Below, piece by piece: positions 7,992-16,396 of a DNA stretch of 64,000 nt; position 1 is the stretch's first letter; every line of letters begins with the position of its first letter. The DNA is from Ruficoccus amylovorans (GTDB lineage Bacteria; Verrucomicrobiota; Verrucomicrobiia; Opitutales; Cerasicoccaceae). The notes under the pieces were generated by a model. It did no database searches. It saw only the letters and a list, made by a program, of their open reading frames with translations, and was not told where the DNA came from. The position numbers and the translations under genes are program-made. The stretch is taken from the NCBI RefSeq assembly GCF_014230085.1, contig NZ_JACHVB010000011.1, positions 1 to 64,000 of the forward strand. Direction: 5' to 3'.

Positions 7992-9968
7992 TTACTCCTC
8001 GGGCTCGCTGTCAACCGGCGGCTCCGGTTCGGGGATCTCCAGCAGCAGGACGGGGGCAATGGCAATGTCCTGTTCCTTGGCGATGGTGTAGGAGGTGGAC
8101 TTGAAGTAATGCGTGCTGCTTTGAACAAAGGCGTCCTTGCGCAGCACATGCAGGTGCTCACGTCGGATAAGGAACGCCCGCTCCCCGATTTCGTAGTCCA
8201 CGGCCAGTGTGCCGAAGCGCCCGCGCCGAAGGTTGGTCAGCGTCGCGGTGCCGTCCGCGCCCACCACGTAGCCTTCGACAGACAGGATTTCATCACCGAG
8301 AAACATGAGCACGGTGTCGGCGTCGGCCTGCTCCGGCGTTTGCGTGGCCAGCGTGGCCCGGTCAACGGCGTGGGCGTCAATCACGGCATCCACCCCATCT
8401 TCGAGCAAATCGGCCGTCAGCGTGCCGGTGACGGCGAAGAACCGCGCTTGTGAGAGGAAGGCATAGCTCAGGTCGTCGGCGGAATGAAAAACGTTGTAGC
8501 CGGTGATGAGGCTGTGCTCCCGAGCGCCCAGGTGCGCGAGGGCAACCTCCGGTTCCACTACACCCGATAACTCGGCGGGCAGGATGAACATCGCCTCGAA
8601 GGGCATGGGGTCGGCGTCGTAAGTCGGCTGCTCGGGCGGCGTGTAGGGAGCGGGCGTGACTCCGGAGACCTGGTTCGCCACGTCGAGCACGAATTGAAGC
8701 TCCAATTCGGCGTCGTCGCTGCGGCGGTGGGCAATACCTGTCACCCGGCAGTTGAGCAGGTAGTTCGCCTGCGGAAAGGGACGCAGGCGGATCGGGTCGC
8801 CGGGATTGAGCCCAATGCCCTTCGAGTAATGCACCATGACCTTGCCGCCAACTTCGGGCAGCGCGGCTCGTCGTCCCCCCTTGGCCACTTGGGAGTTGGC
8901 GACGCTTTGACGGGTGATCCAGCGCTGCTGGAACGTGACCGGCTCCTGCGTACCGTTGAGGGCATGAGCGGCGGCATCGTGGTGGATGGCGACCGATTCT
9001 TTGAACTCACGGTCCCGGTCTGTGTACACGAGGCGCGTCTCGCTGCTCACCTGGCTGAAGGCGTCGCTGTCGATTTCGGGAAAATCGGTCTGGTCAGCGG
9101 TGTCGATGATCAGCGCATTCGTAAAATCCACCTGCAGCGAGGCCGAGCCGAAGCGATACTTGCCGTTTTTTTGGTAGAGGAATCCGTCAAAATAACCGAG
9201 TATTTCTGCGAGGGATTGCGGAAGGGATTGGGCGTTGTTGATGAGGGGCGAGATGCCCATGTCGGCCTCGACGAGTTTCGCAGAGGTCTCTTCGCCACTG
9301 CCGTCGAAGTCGGACAGGTAGATGCCGAGGCCGTAGCGCGGGTGGGTGGCCAACTCGATAGCCGCGTGGATGGGACACACGTCCCCGGAAAGGTCCGGAT
9401 TGGCGTAACCGGGGATGACCGTGCGGCGCGTGACGACGAACTCGACCTGCGGGGCGCTAGTTCGGTCGCGTCCAAAGATGAGCGGATCGAAAACAACGTA
9501 GCACTGCCCCCGGTAAGCCGGATGGCCCAGTGGCTCCAGCAGCGAATCGGCCAACTGGCTGTCGCTGCCCCAGTAGAACCGGGCCTGTCCGTAATTGGGA
9601 AGCGTGATGAACGCGAACTGTCCGGCCACGGCGGTAAGGGGGCCTTCCCAGACCTTCACCGTGTCGATGTAGATGGCGTGCAACGCATCCACCGGCCCGC
9701 TGCAAATCGCCCCGGCCAGCCCCGCCTGATAGGTATAGCCCACCGTGGCAGTGGACGTGCTGTTCTTGCCGCTCTGGTAAGTGGTCGTGATAGGAATGGC
9801 CTGCGGATTGATGGCGGGCGTGATCCAAGTCAGGCTCAGGCGCACGGTGCCCGCCGCCCACGGGAGCGGACGGGCCTCTTCGTTGGTGGCGACTCGCTCG
9901 GCCTGGACATTGGTCAGGCTCTGGACCGGCGCGGGCACCGCCTGCGTGCTGCGAAAGAGGAAGCTCAT
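7992..9968 (-). CDS. phage tail tip / baseplate hub protein
   Basis: This 658-residue protein is the last large tail gene. It resembles the central tail fibre and hub proteins of lambda-like phages and gene transfer agents (phage-tail_3 type). Features include an early RLSLTWITPAINPQAIPITTTYQSGK, the FVVTRR and PIHAAIELATHPRYGLG segments, then a region with HYSKGIGLNPGDPIRLRPFP and a C-terminal domain with NLRRGRFGT. It would contact the host surface and close the tail tube. Its start overlaps the stop of the NlpC/P60 gene (ATGA). The end is acidic (EPEPPVDSEPEE). Confidence 0.85.
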   Translation of the reverse strand: MSFLFRSTQAVPAPVQSLTNVQAERVATNEEARPLPWAAGTVRLSLTWITPAINPQAIPITTTYQSGKNSTSTATVGYTYQAGLAGAICSGPVDALHAIYIDTVKVWEGPLTAVAGQFAFITLPNYGQARFYWGSDSQLADSLLEPLGHPAYRGQCYVVFDPLIFGRDRTSAPQVEFVVTRRTVIPGYANPDLSGDVCPIHAAIELATHPRYGLGIYLSDFDGSGEETSAKLVEADMGISPLINNAQSLPQSLAEILGYFDGFLYQKNGKYRFGSASLQVDFTNALIIDTADQTDFPEIDSDAFSQVSSETRLVYTDRDREFKESVAIHHDAAAHALNGTQEPVTFQQRWITRQSVANSQVAKGGRRAALPEVGGKVMVHYSKGIGLNPGDPIRLRPFPQANYLLNCRVTGIAHRRSDDAELELQFVLDVANQVSGVTPAPYTPPEQPTYDADPMPFEAMFILPAELSGVVEPEVALAHLGAREHSLITGYNVFHSADDLSYAFLSQARFFAVTGTLTADLLEDGVDAVIDAHAVDRATLATQTPEQADADTVLMFLGDEILSVEGYVVGADGTATLTNLRRGRFGTLAVDYEIGERAFLIRREHLHVLRKDAFVQSSTHYFKSTSYTIAKEQDIAIAPVLLLEIPEPEPPVDSEPEE

Positions 9969-10420
9969 CGTTCCATCAGGCGGTAAACGGCATCCTTACG
10001 CCGGGCATAGGTCGGATCGTCCAACTGGCCGAAGGTGGTTCCCAGCCCGCGTATCGAGTGGATGAATACGGGCGGGGTGACCATCATCCCGAGGTGATGC
10101 GGGGCGCGGCCCATCATAAACGTCACGAGGTCGCCGGGCATGAGCGGCTCACCATCATCCAGCCGGAGGCAATTGGGGATGCTCTCCAGGTATCCCCGCA
10201 GTTGAGAATCCTCCCGGTGCGCAGTGGCATCCAGCGTGTAGCAGGGCGGCTTCAGTTCGTGAGGGAAGCCGCAGTCGGTGGCCAGTTGATGCACGAGATG
10301 CACGCAATCGCAACCGCCCTGGCACACTCCCTGAAACGGCACGAAGGGCGTGCCGATCCAGCGCCGGGCTTCCGCTTCCAGCGCTTTCACACGTTCCGCA
10401 TTTTTAAAGAAGGGTCTCAT
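9965..10420 (-). CDS. NlpC/P60-family tail peptidase
   Basis: This 151-residue cysteine hydrolase is of the kind found in siphovirus and gene-transfer-agent tail tips, where it cuts peptidoglycan cross-links during DNA entry. The catalytic motif GGCDCVHLV gives Cys39, with His109 in HHLGM and His121 as candidates for the rest of the catalytic set; PLMPGDLVTFM is typical of the fold. ATG 10420 (MRPFFKNAERV) is preferred to the longer frame, which would run through four hairpins. No strong ribosome site is visible before it. Confidence 0.9.
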   Translation of the reverse strand: MRPFFKNAERVKALEAEARRWIGTPFVPFQGVCQGGCDCVHLVHQLATDCGFPHELKPPCYTLDATAHREDSQLRGYLESIPNCLRLDDGEPLMPGDLVTFMMGRAPHHLGMMVTPPVFIHSIRGLGTTFGQLDDPTYARRKDAVYRLMER

Positions 10421-10436
10421 GATAGTAAGGGGGGCA

Positions 10437-10510
10437 GCGGCCTTTCTGGCCGCGATGGGGCACAGCCCCATCACGATCCGAAGGATCGAGGGTCGTAGGG
10501 CTGCGCCCTA
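10437..10510. repeat. four consecutive short hairpins between tail genes
   Basis: Four near-perfect inverted repeats are packed end to end: GCGGCC..GGCCGC (10437-10453), GATGGGGC..GCCCCATC (10454-10472), CGATCC..GGATCG (10474-10488) and TAGGGC..GCCCTA (10496-10510). The last overlaps the TAG stop of the upstream gene. There is no T-run, so this is not a standard terminator. It may act as an mRNA stability or processing element between the DUF2163-like and NlpC/P60 genes. Confidence 0.75.
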
Positions 10511-11980
10511 CTTCTTGCCACCGCCGGAGGCAGTGCTGGCGAGAGGCATGGCTTTGAGGGTCGGATTTTCGTAGGGGATGAACGGGTGACCACCGTAATT
10601 GACGAAGTTGTCAAATCGCTGACGGCAGCAATCAGGAGTGCGGTCACAGCCGGGCCAAGCCGAGCAGGCATCCCCGGTTAGCGAGGTGCGCAGGGAGGCG
10701 TTGAGGTAGAGCCGATGGCGGGTCTCAGAGAGGATTTCGGCATAGCGGATGGTGCGGACCTCGACCTGCGGGGCGGTGCCGATTTCGAGATAGCCGCCCG
10801 CCAGCCAGTCGGCGGCTTTGTCCGCGAGGGCGGCAGACTCAAAGTAGATACTCCCGCCGTCCGTGTCGATGGCTTCAATGGTGCCGGTCAGCCGATAGGT
10901 GGCCGAAGGCACGCGGCAGGTGGAACCGTCGAATAACTGGTAGTTGCAACGGGTTTGGAGGAAGAAGCGCGGGACGCGCTTTTCACCGTAAGAAAGCGGA
11001 CTCACCGCCTTGGCTTTGAGCGTGTAGCCCTGCCGAGTGACGGATTCGATGATGCCCCGGAACAGGATGGCCGGGGCCTCCAGCACGAGGCCGGTGGCTT
11101 CATCGACGTGGGCGAGGCTCAAGACGACACCGGTAGGCTGGCCGATATGGATGGGCAGCCAATCCTCGAAGGGATTCCCCTCCCAGGCGAAGAGTTCGAG
11201 GTTCAGCTTGTCGGTGTCGCCCTCGGTGGAGACGGACAGGCCGCTGTGGTCGATGGGGACCGGCTGCCAGATGACGCCACTGTTGACTGGCGTGTCGTGG
11301 CTCGTCAGGTGCAGGGAGTAGATGTCGCGCACCCCATAGCGGCGGGTGATGCGGTAGAGATAGACCGGGTGGCGGGTGGCGAGCGAGTTGGGGGCGGCGT
11401 ATTCCTCGGTCAGTTCGATACCAGTGAAGCGGATGCGGGCATGGTTGTCGGCCTCGAAGTCGTATTCAATCTCGTCACTGGAAAGCCGCACCAAGAGCAG
11501 GCGCGAGACCTGCCAACAGTCCGCGTTGGCGGGCAAGGCTTCGTCGAGCATAACCTGTGAGCGCGTGGCGAAGGCGGTGGATTCGACGAGCAGGATCTTT
11601 CTAAAAACGTACTGGCCGTCCAACGAACGGAATGCGAGGTGCTTCCCTTTCAGGTGCGACCAGTCGGAGAAGGTGGATGTGTCGATGAACACGGTGGCCG
11701 ACGCACTCAGTACCGTCACATCCTCTGCGCCGGTCGCCAGCCAAAAGGCTTTGAAGCGCCCGCTTCGGGCCGCGAAGAACGCCTCCACCGCATCAAGGGC
11801 GTCAGCGTCCGGGGCCACGCTGACGATTTGCAGACGCTCCTGTGTATTGGCCTGCACCGGCATAGCAGGTTGGGCTCCAAAGCCGATGTCGGTGACTTCC
11901 GGTTCGTAGTTCAACGTCCGGCGTATCGACTCGCCCAAGTCGGCCACCAGAGGAAAGACGGGAAGGTCGAGATAGTTCAT
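10508..11980 (-). CDS. fused DUF2460-like / DUF2163 phage tail protein
   Basis: This 490-residue protein joins two parts that are usually separate genes in gene transfer agents. The N-terminal 200 residues (PVFPLVADLGESIRRTLNYEPEVTDIGFG) resemble DUF2460-type distal tail protein. The rest matches DUF2163, with FEWxGNPF-like text, FRGIIESVTRQGYTLKAKAVSP, QTRCNYQLFDGSTC, and the cysteine-rich ending CDRTPDCCRQRFDNFVNYGGHPFIP. It probably builds the tail tip hub between tape measure and peptidase. The start overlaps the preceding gene's stop by four bases. Confidence 0.82.
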   Translation of the reverse strand: MNYLDLPVFPLVADLGESIRRTLNYEPEVTDIGFGAQPAMPVQANTQERLQIVSVAPDADALDAVEAFFAARSGRFKAFWLATGAEDVTVLSASATVFIDTSTFSDWSHLKGKHLAFRSLDGQYVFRKILLVESTAFATRSQVMLDEALPANADCWQVSRLLLVRLSSDEIEYDFEADNHARIRFTGIELTEEYAAPNSLATRHPVYLYRITRRYGVRDIYSLHLTSHDTPVNSGVIWQPVPIDHSGLSVSTEGDTDKLNLELFAWEGNPFEDWLPIHIGQPTGVVLSLAHVDEATGLVLEAPAILFRGIIESVTRQGYTLKAKAVSPLSYGEKRVPRFFLQTRCNYQLFDGSTCRVPSATYRLTGTIEAIDTDGGSIYFESAALADKAADWLAGGYLEIGTAPQVEVRTIRYAEILSETRHRLYLNASLRTSLTGDACSAWPGCDRTPDCCRQRFDNFVNYGGHPFIPYENPTLKAMPLASTASGGGKK

Positions 11981-13170
11981 CGCAGGCCTAAGAGGGTAAA
12001 AATGTCGTTGAGGTAAGTCTGGGCCGTGCGTCCCGAAGGGATGCCCACTTCATAGAGGACATACTGCGTGGACAGCGCCGGGCCAAGGTCGGCGTAATTG
12101 CCCGCGCCCGTGACAGCGGAGGCCAGGTGAGCGTTGAAGGCCTCGTTGTCGTCCTCCCAACCGCTTTCGGTGGGATCGACCGAATACACCTTGCAGCGGG
12201 AAAACTCACGACGGGCGTATTCCGTTTGAAAATTGTTGTAGTCGGTGGTGAACGAACTGGTCGGCTCGTTCTCCGGGACGCGCGGTACGCGGTGGTAGCC
12301 GCTACTGGCCTCGTTGATGAAGGCGAGCGAAACGTAACGGGCGGCTTCCTCGCCGGAGACATGGTATGCCAGTCGGTCCAGCCAGCGCTCGCTTGACCAG
12401 TTCTGGACACGCACGAAGTGGTCGGCCTTTTCCTGGTCGCCTCCGTAGATCACATCTCGCAGGAGCACCTTCAGGTCATTGGCGGCGGCGGTAACGTTGG
12501 GCACGTCGGCATCCATGCTGCCAGAGGTGTCGATGAAGAACAGGAAGTAGAGGTTGGCCAAAATCGAAAGCCAGTTGCTTTCGGTGTCCGTTTCGGTGAA
12601 GACAAACTCCGCACTGATCGCTTCCAGAGGGGTCGCGCCCTTGAAGCTGATTTCAAAGGCCCGGCCACTGCCTCCGATTAATTCTGTATCCACGGATTCG
12701 ATACGGCCAAGATCGAGGGGCACGATCACCTCGCCCTCCACGCACGGGAGCGCTTCCTCCAGCGTGAGTATGGGGCCGGAGACCGAAGCGATCTTCGCGG
12801 CAGCGAAGATGTCCCCGAAGGGCCTGGCCGTCCCGACCCATTGCCCGACAGTCATGTTGGCAGAAGCACGTTCCAGCGTGACGGTATTCCCCGCCACTTG
12901 TGCGACAATCTGCTCCCTCCCCCACCGGGGCACGGCGGCTTGGGCCGACTCCTGCGCAGCCCGAATAACAGCCTCTACCGCGAAAGTCCGGGCAGCGGTA
13001 TCGGTGGTGATGGTGTAGTTGCCGCTTCGGCGCGGCTGGGTGAACCATGCGGCGCGTTCCTCCAATCCGGTCACGCCCTCGGCCACCGACGAGCGGTGCG
13101 CCTGCCGGTGTTTTAGCGCGAACGACCAGTCCGGCGCAAAGGGAACCAAGGTGTGGTTGTCGAGAAGCAT
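11977..13170 (-). CDS. phage tail protein with a von Willebrand factor A-like motif
   Basis: This 397-residue protein lies directly after the tape measure gene, the position of distal tail proteins. The N-terminal 200 residues have no family I recognise. From about 205 it reads LANLYFLFFIDTSGSMDADVPNVTAAANDLKVLL, in which DTSGS (214-218) is a metal-ion-dependent adhesion site of vWA domains; the rest of a Rossmann-like domain follows. Such a domain could bind host surface ligands in a Mg-dependent way, but that is an inference. It ends with an ATGA overlap into the DUF2163 gene. Confidence 0.78.
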   Translation of the reverse strand: MLLDNHTLVPFAPDWSFALKHRQAHRSSVAEGVTGLEERAAWFTQPRRSGNYTITTDTAARTFAVEAVIRAAQESAQAAVPRWGREQIVAQVAGNTVTLERASANMTVGQWVGTARPFGDIFAAAKIASVSGPILTLEEALPCVEGEVIVPLDLGRIESVDTELIGGSGRAFEISFKGATPLEAISAEFVFTETDTESNWLSILANLYFLFFIDTSGSMDADVPNVTAAANDLKVLLRDVIYGGDQEKADHFVRVQNWSSERWLDRLAYHVSGEEAARYVSLAFINEASSGYHRVPRVPENEPTSSFTTDYNNFQTEYARREFSRCKVYSVDPTESGWEDDNEAFNAHLASAVTGAGNYADLGPALSTQYVLYEVGIPSGRTAQTYLNDIFTLLGLR

Positions 13171-13174
13171 GGTC

Positions 13175-15403
13175 TTAGCCGGGGATGCCGAGCCTGAGTT
13201 TGTTGCGGCTCATGATGTCGAGGACGACGGCTTCGCCCTCGGAGGTTTCGAGGAAACGGCGCAGGTCGTTGCGGGTGCCGGTGACGGCGATGTTCACTTG
13301 CCCACTCGCCTGCGACTGCGTAGGTGTCGAGGTCATGCTATCTGCGAAGCCGCCCTCGGCAAAACCGGGCAGGCTCGGGAGTGTGGGACGGTTGACCCGC
13401 AACTGCCCCACGAGGTTGTCAAAGTAGGCCGGTCCCTGACGGGCAACCACGTCGGCGGGCACCACGAACTCACCCCGGTGGACGACGCCCGCCGGTTCGT
13501 ATTTACCACCCAAGCCCGTGTAGCCACCTTCAGCAAAGCCGCCGACCGAGGCCATCACAGCGGTCAGCACAGCAGCTCCGATGATGGCGGCGGACCCCCA
13601 CGAGCCGATAGAGGCGAGCATGGCGGTGGGCCCCATCGCGGTCTGCTTGACCGCCTCTTGGGCCACTGTGCTCGTCGTATCGGCCTGCTTCAAGGATTCG
13701 CCCATGACGAACATGCGCAGACGCTCGGCAATCCAGCTTGTGGCCATCTGGGTGAACGACTGGATGAGCGCCCCGCGAATCGTACCGGTGACATTGGTGA
13801 GGGCTCCCTGCCAGGTTTCCGTGCGCTCGATCAAACCCTGCATACTGCCGGACAGGCCCGATTGCAGGGCGTTGTCGATACTGTTAAAGGTGTCGGTCGC
13901 CGTGGAACCCAGCGCCTCCATCTGGCCGGAATACTCATCGGCAGGAGTCACAGCCGAGCCAATGTCCGGAGAAGACAGGTTCCCCATCGCCTCACGCTTA
14001 GCCACCTGTTCATCCATCATAACCAACAGGCGGTCCAGCGCCTGGATGTTGTTTTCCAGTTCGTTCCCTTGTACTCCGATGATGTCCCGGCTGGCTTCGA
14101 GGCTGGCGTTCAACTGTTCCTTGATGAGCGTGATCATGACCTTGATCCCCTCACGCTGTTCGTCCAGCAGCTCGTTGAACTCCCGCGCCGGTTCGACAAC
14201 GCTGTTACCCCAATCCACACGGCCAAAGCTGACGGTCCCGATCTGTGTGCCGTCCGTGAACGGCAGAGCGGCGGTGATGGCGTTGACCCGCTCGATCACG
14301 CCGTTGAGCAGATTCTCGAAGCCACCGGTAATCGTGTTGAGCACAGCGGAAAATGCGCGGCCCATCAGGTTGACCGCTTCCTGAAAGATGACTCGGGCTT
14401 CGGAGCCGATTTTGCGGAAGCCCGCCGAGATCCACGTAACCGGCGTGCTGAGGGCATCAAGCAAAAATTCCGCCGCCTTGACCCCGAAGGTCATGACGCC
14501 GTTAAGCACCACCTTCCAGCCTTCGCCGTCCTCCCCCAGCCACGAGAGCGCGTCGTCGATCATGCGCTTGGCCGCGTCTGTGCCCATCTCGAAGCCCGCT
14601 TCGATGGACAGGCCGATGAACTGCGCAAAGGTGCCGTCGCGGAAGGATTCCAGGGCCAGGTCGAGAAAACCTCCGATGCGCTGGCCCGCCGCCGTCAGGT
14701 CGATCGAGTTGAGCGCTTCCAGCGGGCCAAGCAGCTCGTCCGCCAGCATATCCCCGATCCCGGCGAAGAGTTGCCGCGACTTGTTGGGGATGCGGCCCAT
14801 GAGGGTGTCGATGCGCTCGAATTGCCGGGCGTTGCGCTCCATCACCTCCGGCATGGCTCCGAGCGAACGGGCCACATCGTCGATGTCGCCGGAGACGAAC
14901 AGACTTTGCAGTTCCGCCCCGGCCCGTCCGAAAATCCGCATCGCCGCCGCCGAGCGTTCAGCCGGGTCTTCAATGGCCCGGATGGCGTTGCCGATTTCGC
15001 TGAACTGCTCGGTCGGGCTTTTCTCTAAAAGATCCTCGTAGGACAACCCGAGCGCATCGAACGCCTTGACCGGCTCCTGCAAGCCCTCGCTCGCTTCCAC
15101 GAGGGACTTCTGCATTTTGTTGATGGCGAGCCGGGAGTTGTCGGCGCTGATGCCGTTGTCCTCGAAGGCTTGCCGAAGGATGATGAGGTCTTTGACCGCC
15201 ACCCCCGTTTGGCTGTGGAGGTGATCCATGTCCGCACCCAGCTTGATGATGTCGCGGGCACCATTGATGACCGTGCGAACCGAGAGGTAGGCGGCGGCGA
15301 AACCCGCCACGCCCTTGATCAACTTGCCAAAGCCTGCCGTGGCCTGTTCCAGCCCGGCAAGCTTGGAGCGGATATCAATCAGGACACTGACACGGGAATC
15401 CAT
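13175..15403 (-). CDS. phage tail tape measure protein
   Basis: This 742-residue protein has the size, position (after the tail chaperones) and composition of a siphovirus tape measure. It has long helical stretches, a GAADMDHLHSQ-like early region (ADMDHLHSQTGVAVKDLIILRQAFEDNG), a PSEQFSEIGNAIRAIEDPAERSAAAMRIFGRAGAEL segment typical of TP901-type tape measures, hydrophobic helices near 600-630 (MASIGSWGSAAIIGAAVLTAVMASVGG), and a glycine-rich GGYTGLGGKYEPAGVVHRGEFVVPADVV. It sets tail length and may form the DNA channel. The antisense long frame over this gene is a shadow. Confidence 0.92.
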   Translation of the reverse strand: MDSRVSVLIDIRSKLAGLEQATAGFGKLIKGVAGFAAAYLSVRTVINGARDIIKLGADMDHLHSQTGVAVKDLIILRQAFEDNGISADNSRLAINKMQKSLVEASEGLQEPVKAFDALGLSYEDLLEKSPTEQFSEIGNAIRAIEDPAERSAAAMRIFGRAGAELQSLFVSGDIDDVARSLGAMPEVMERNARQFERIDTLMGRIPNKSRQLFAGIGDMLADELLGPLEALNSIDLTAAGQRIGGFLDLALESFRDGTFAQFIGLSIEAGFEMGTDAAKRMIDDALSWLGEDGEGWKVVLNGVMTFGVKAAEFLLDALSTPVTWISAGFRKIGSEARVIFQEAVNLMGRAFSAVLNTITGGFENLLNGVIERVNAITAALPFTDGTQIGTVSFGRVDWGNSVVEPAREFNELLDEQREGIKVMITLIKEQLNASLEASRDIIGVQGNELENNIQALDRLLVMMDEQVAKREAMGNLSSPDIGSAVTPADEYSGQMEALGSTATDTFNSIDNALQSGLSGSMQGLIERTETWQGALTNVTGTIRGALIQSFTQMATSWIAERLRMFVMGESLKQADTTSTVAQEAVKQTAMGPTAMLASIGSWGSAAIIGAAVLTAVMASVGGFAEGGYTGLGGKYEPAGVVHRGEFVVPADVVARQGPAYFDNLVGQLRVNRPTLPSLPGFAEGGFADSMTSTPTQSQASGQVNIAVTGTRNDLRRFLETSEGEAVVLDIMSRNKLRLGIPG

Positions 15404-15409
15404 AAAGGT

Positions 15410-15772
15410 TTACGGCAAGGGTTGGACAGGCACGCCCGCGCCACCGTAGAGCCGGTGCAAGTCGGCGGGCTTGGTTTCCGTTCTGGCAGTGTCAATCCGG
15501 AGGGATCGTTCAAAGCGCCCGAGGGCCTGCGCGGCGGGTTTGCTCCAAATGGCGGATGCGGCCAAGGCGCGGGACTGGGTGTGCCAGCGCAGGGACTCCA
15601 TGCGCCGCTGTTGATCCTGCCTTATCAATAAGAGCAGTTCCGGCAGGGACAGCGTGGCGGCGACCTCGGCTACGCCTTTGCCGAGGATGCAGGCGCACTC
15701 GGCGCACAGCTCGCAAACGCTCAGCGTTTGATCTGATTGAGGGGCTGCGCCCCTACGGCGCGTTGCGCCTAC
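15410..15772 (-). CDS. tail assembly chaperone extension (gpT-like, reached by -1 frameshift)
   Basis: The frame encodes about 120 residues, ending ...KPADLHRLYGGAGVPVQPLP. Between the upstream stop codon and the helical core (AEVAATLSLPELLLLIRQDQQRRMESLRW) there is no ATG, GTG or TTG start, so independent initiation is unlikely. It lies in the -1 frame of the gpG-like gene. That gene ends CAG GGG TAG, where the Gly tRNA can re-pair with GGG one base back. Two hairpins follow immediately. The position just before the tape measure gene is where lambda and many siphophages make their G-T fusion. The fusion would run from 16122 to 15410. Confidence 0.72.
   Translation of the reverse strand, partial: VGATRRRGAAPQSDQTLSVCELCAECACILGKGVAEVAATLSLPELLLLIRQDQQRRMESLRWHTQSRALAASAIWSKPAAQALGRFERSLRIDTARTETKPADLHRLYGGAGVPVQPLP
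15740..15769 (-). promoter_or_regulatory. two hairpins downstream of the frameshift site
   Basis: GGCGC..GCGCC (15757-15769) begins at the last base of the UAG stop, and AGGGGC..GCCCCT (15740-15754) follows. Both are perfect short stems. Their placement right after the GGGG slip site is that of a stimulatory RNA structure for -1 frameshifting. The second resembles one of the hairpins at 10496-10510. Confidence 0.55.
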
Positions 15773-16122
15773 CCCTGAACCTGCGGGAACTGTTGAGCCA
15801 CCGCCTTGCCGCTGGCGGCGATGGGAAGCAGCGCTTCGTTGACCTGCGCCCGCCGCTCGCCCCAACGGCAGGCATTCTTGAAATTTATGCCGTGGCCCTG
15901 TTCGCAAATATCCAAGAGCGAATCCACCGTGAGCGTGTCGGCCCAGCCCTCGGGCTTGTCGCAGAGAAATTCCGCGAGACGTTCCTCCTGGTCAACCAGG
16001 CGTAGATAATCAGGAAACTCCCGAATCTTGAGAAGCCGGACGGTAACCGTTTCCTCGGTTCCGGCGTTTGTGTGCACGGCGAGGTTAATTCCCCCGCTGA
16101 TGATGGCGTTGTTCGCGTTCAT
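15769..16122 (-). CDS. phage tail assembly chaperone (gpG-like)
   Basis: This 117-residue protein starts MNANNAIISGGINLAVHTNAG. It has a small beta-rich N-terminus (ETVTVRLLKIREFPDYLRLVDQEERLAEFLCD) then helices (TVDSLLDICEQGHGINFKNACRW), the profile of tail tube assembly chaperones. These coat the tape measure during tail polymerisation. ATG 16122 is chosen because the longer frame overlaps the neighbouring gene entirely. The ending CAG GGG TAG is a candidate slip site into the -1 frame. It overlaps the upstream gene by 38 nt. Confidence 0.78.
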   Translation of the reverse strand: MNANNAIISGGINLAVHTNAGTEETVTVRLLKIREFPDYLRLVDQEERLAEFLCDKPEGWADTLTVDSLLDICEQGHGINFKNACRWGERRAQVNEALLPIAASGKAVAQQFPQVQG

Positions 16123-16369
16123 ATTGAGCTGCTTGTTCGGGGTCGTATTCATCAACCGGGTTGTCGAGGCCGAGGGCGACAATGCCCGCCTCCAGTGCTT
16201 CCTTCGTGTCAAAATCCACGATCTCGTGAACCGAGTCGGTCTGGCCGTCGGTCTCAAACGCACTGAGCACGCGCTGGCCGTCGTGGATGCAGCGCCATAC
16301 GGTTTTTCCGTCTTCGGGAGCGCTGGCACGGTTAAACGTGAGGTCGTTTTCCTGAATCGTTTCAATCAT
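16085..16369 (-). CDS. small phage protein of unknown function
   Basis: This 94-residue acidic protein (MIETIQENDLTFNRASAPEDGKTVWRCIHDG...) has a beta-strand-rich first half and a helical second half rich in E, A and Q. No motif was recognised. It sits between the LRR gene and the tail chaperone, overlapping the latter. It is probably translated with the tail operon. Confidence 0.7.
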   Translation of the reverse strand: MIETIQENDLTFNRASAPEDGKTVWRCIHDGQRVLSAFETDGQTDSVHEIVDFDTKEALEAGIVALGLDNPVDEYDPEQAAQYEREQRHHQRGN

Positions 16370-16396
16370 AATTTTTCATTGCTGGTCCAGCCGGAC

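Noticed and set aside
8694-9986. Plus-strand open frame (430 aa)
   Set aside because: Complement of the tail hub gene; composition is that of a shadow frame, with no motif.
13019-15028. Long plus-strand open frame (669 aa)
   Set aside because: Antisense to the tape measure gene, Arg/His/Gly-rich as expected from the complement of a G+C-rich coding strand, and with no recognisable domain.
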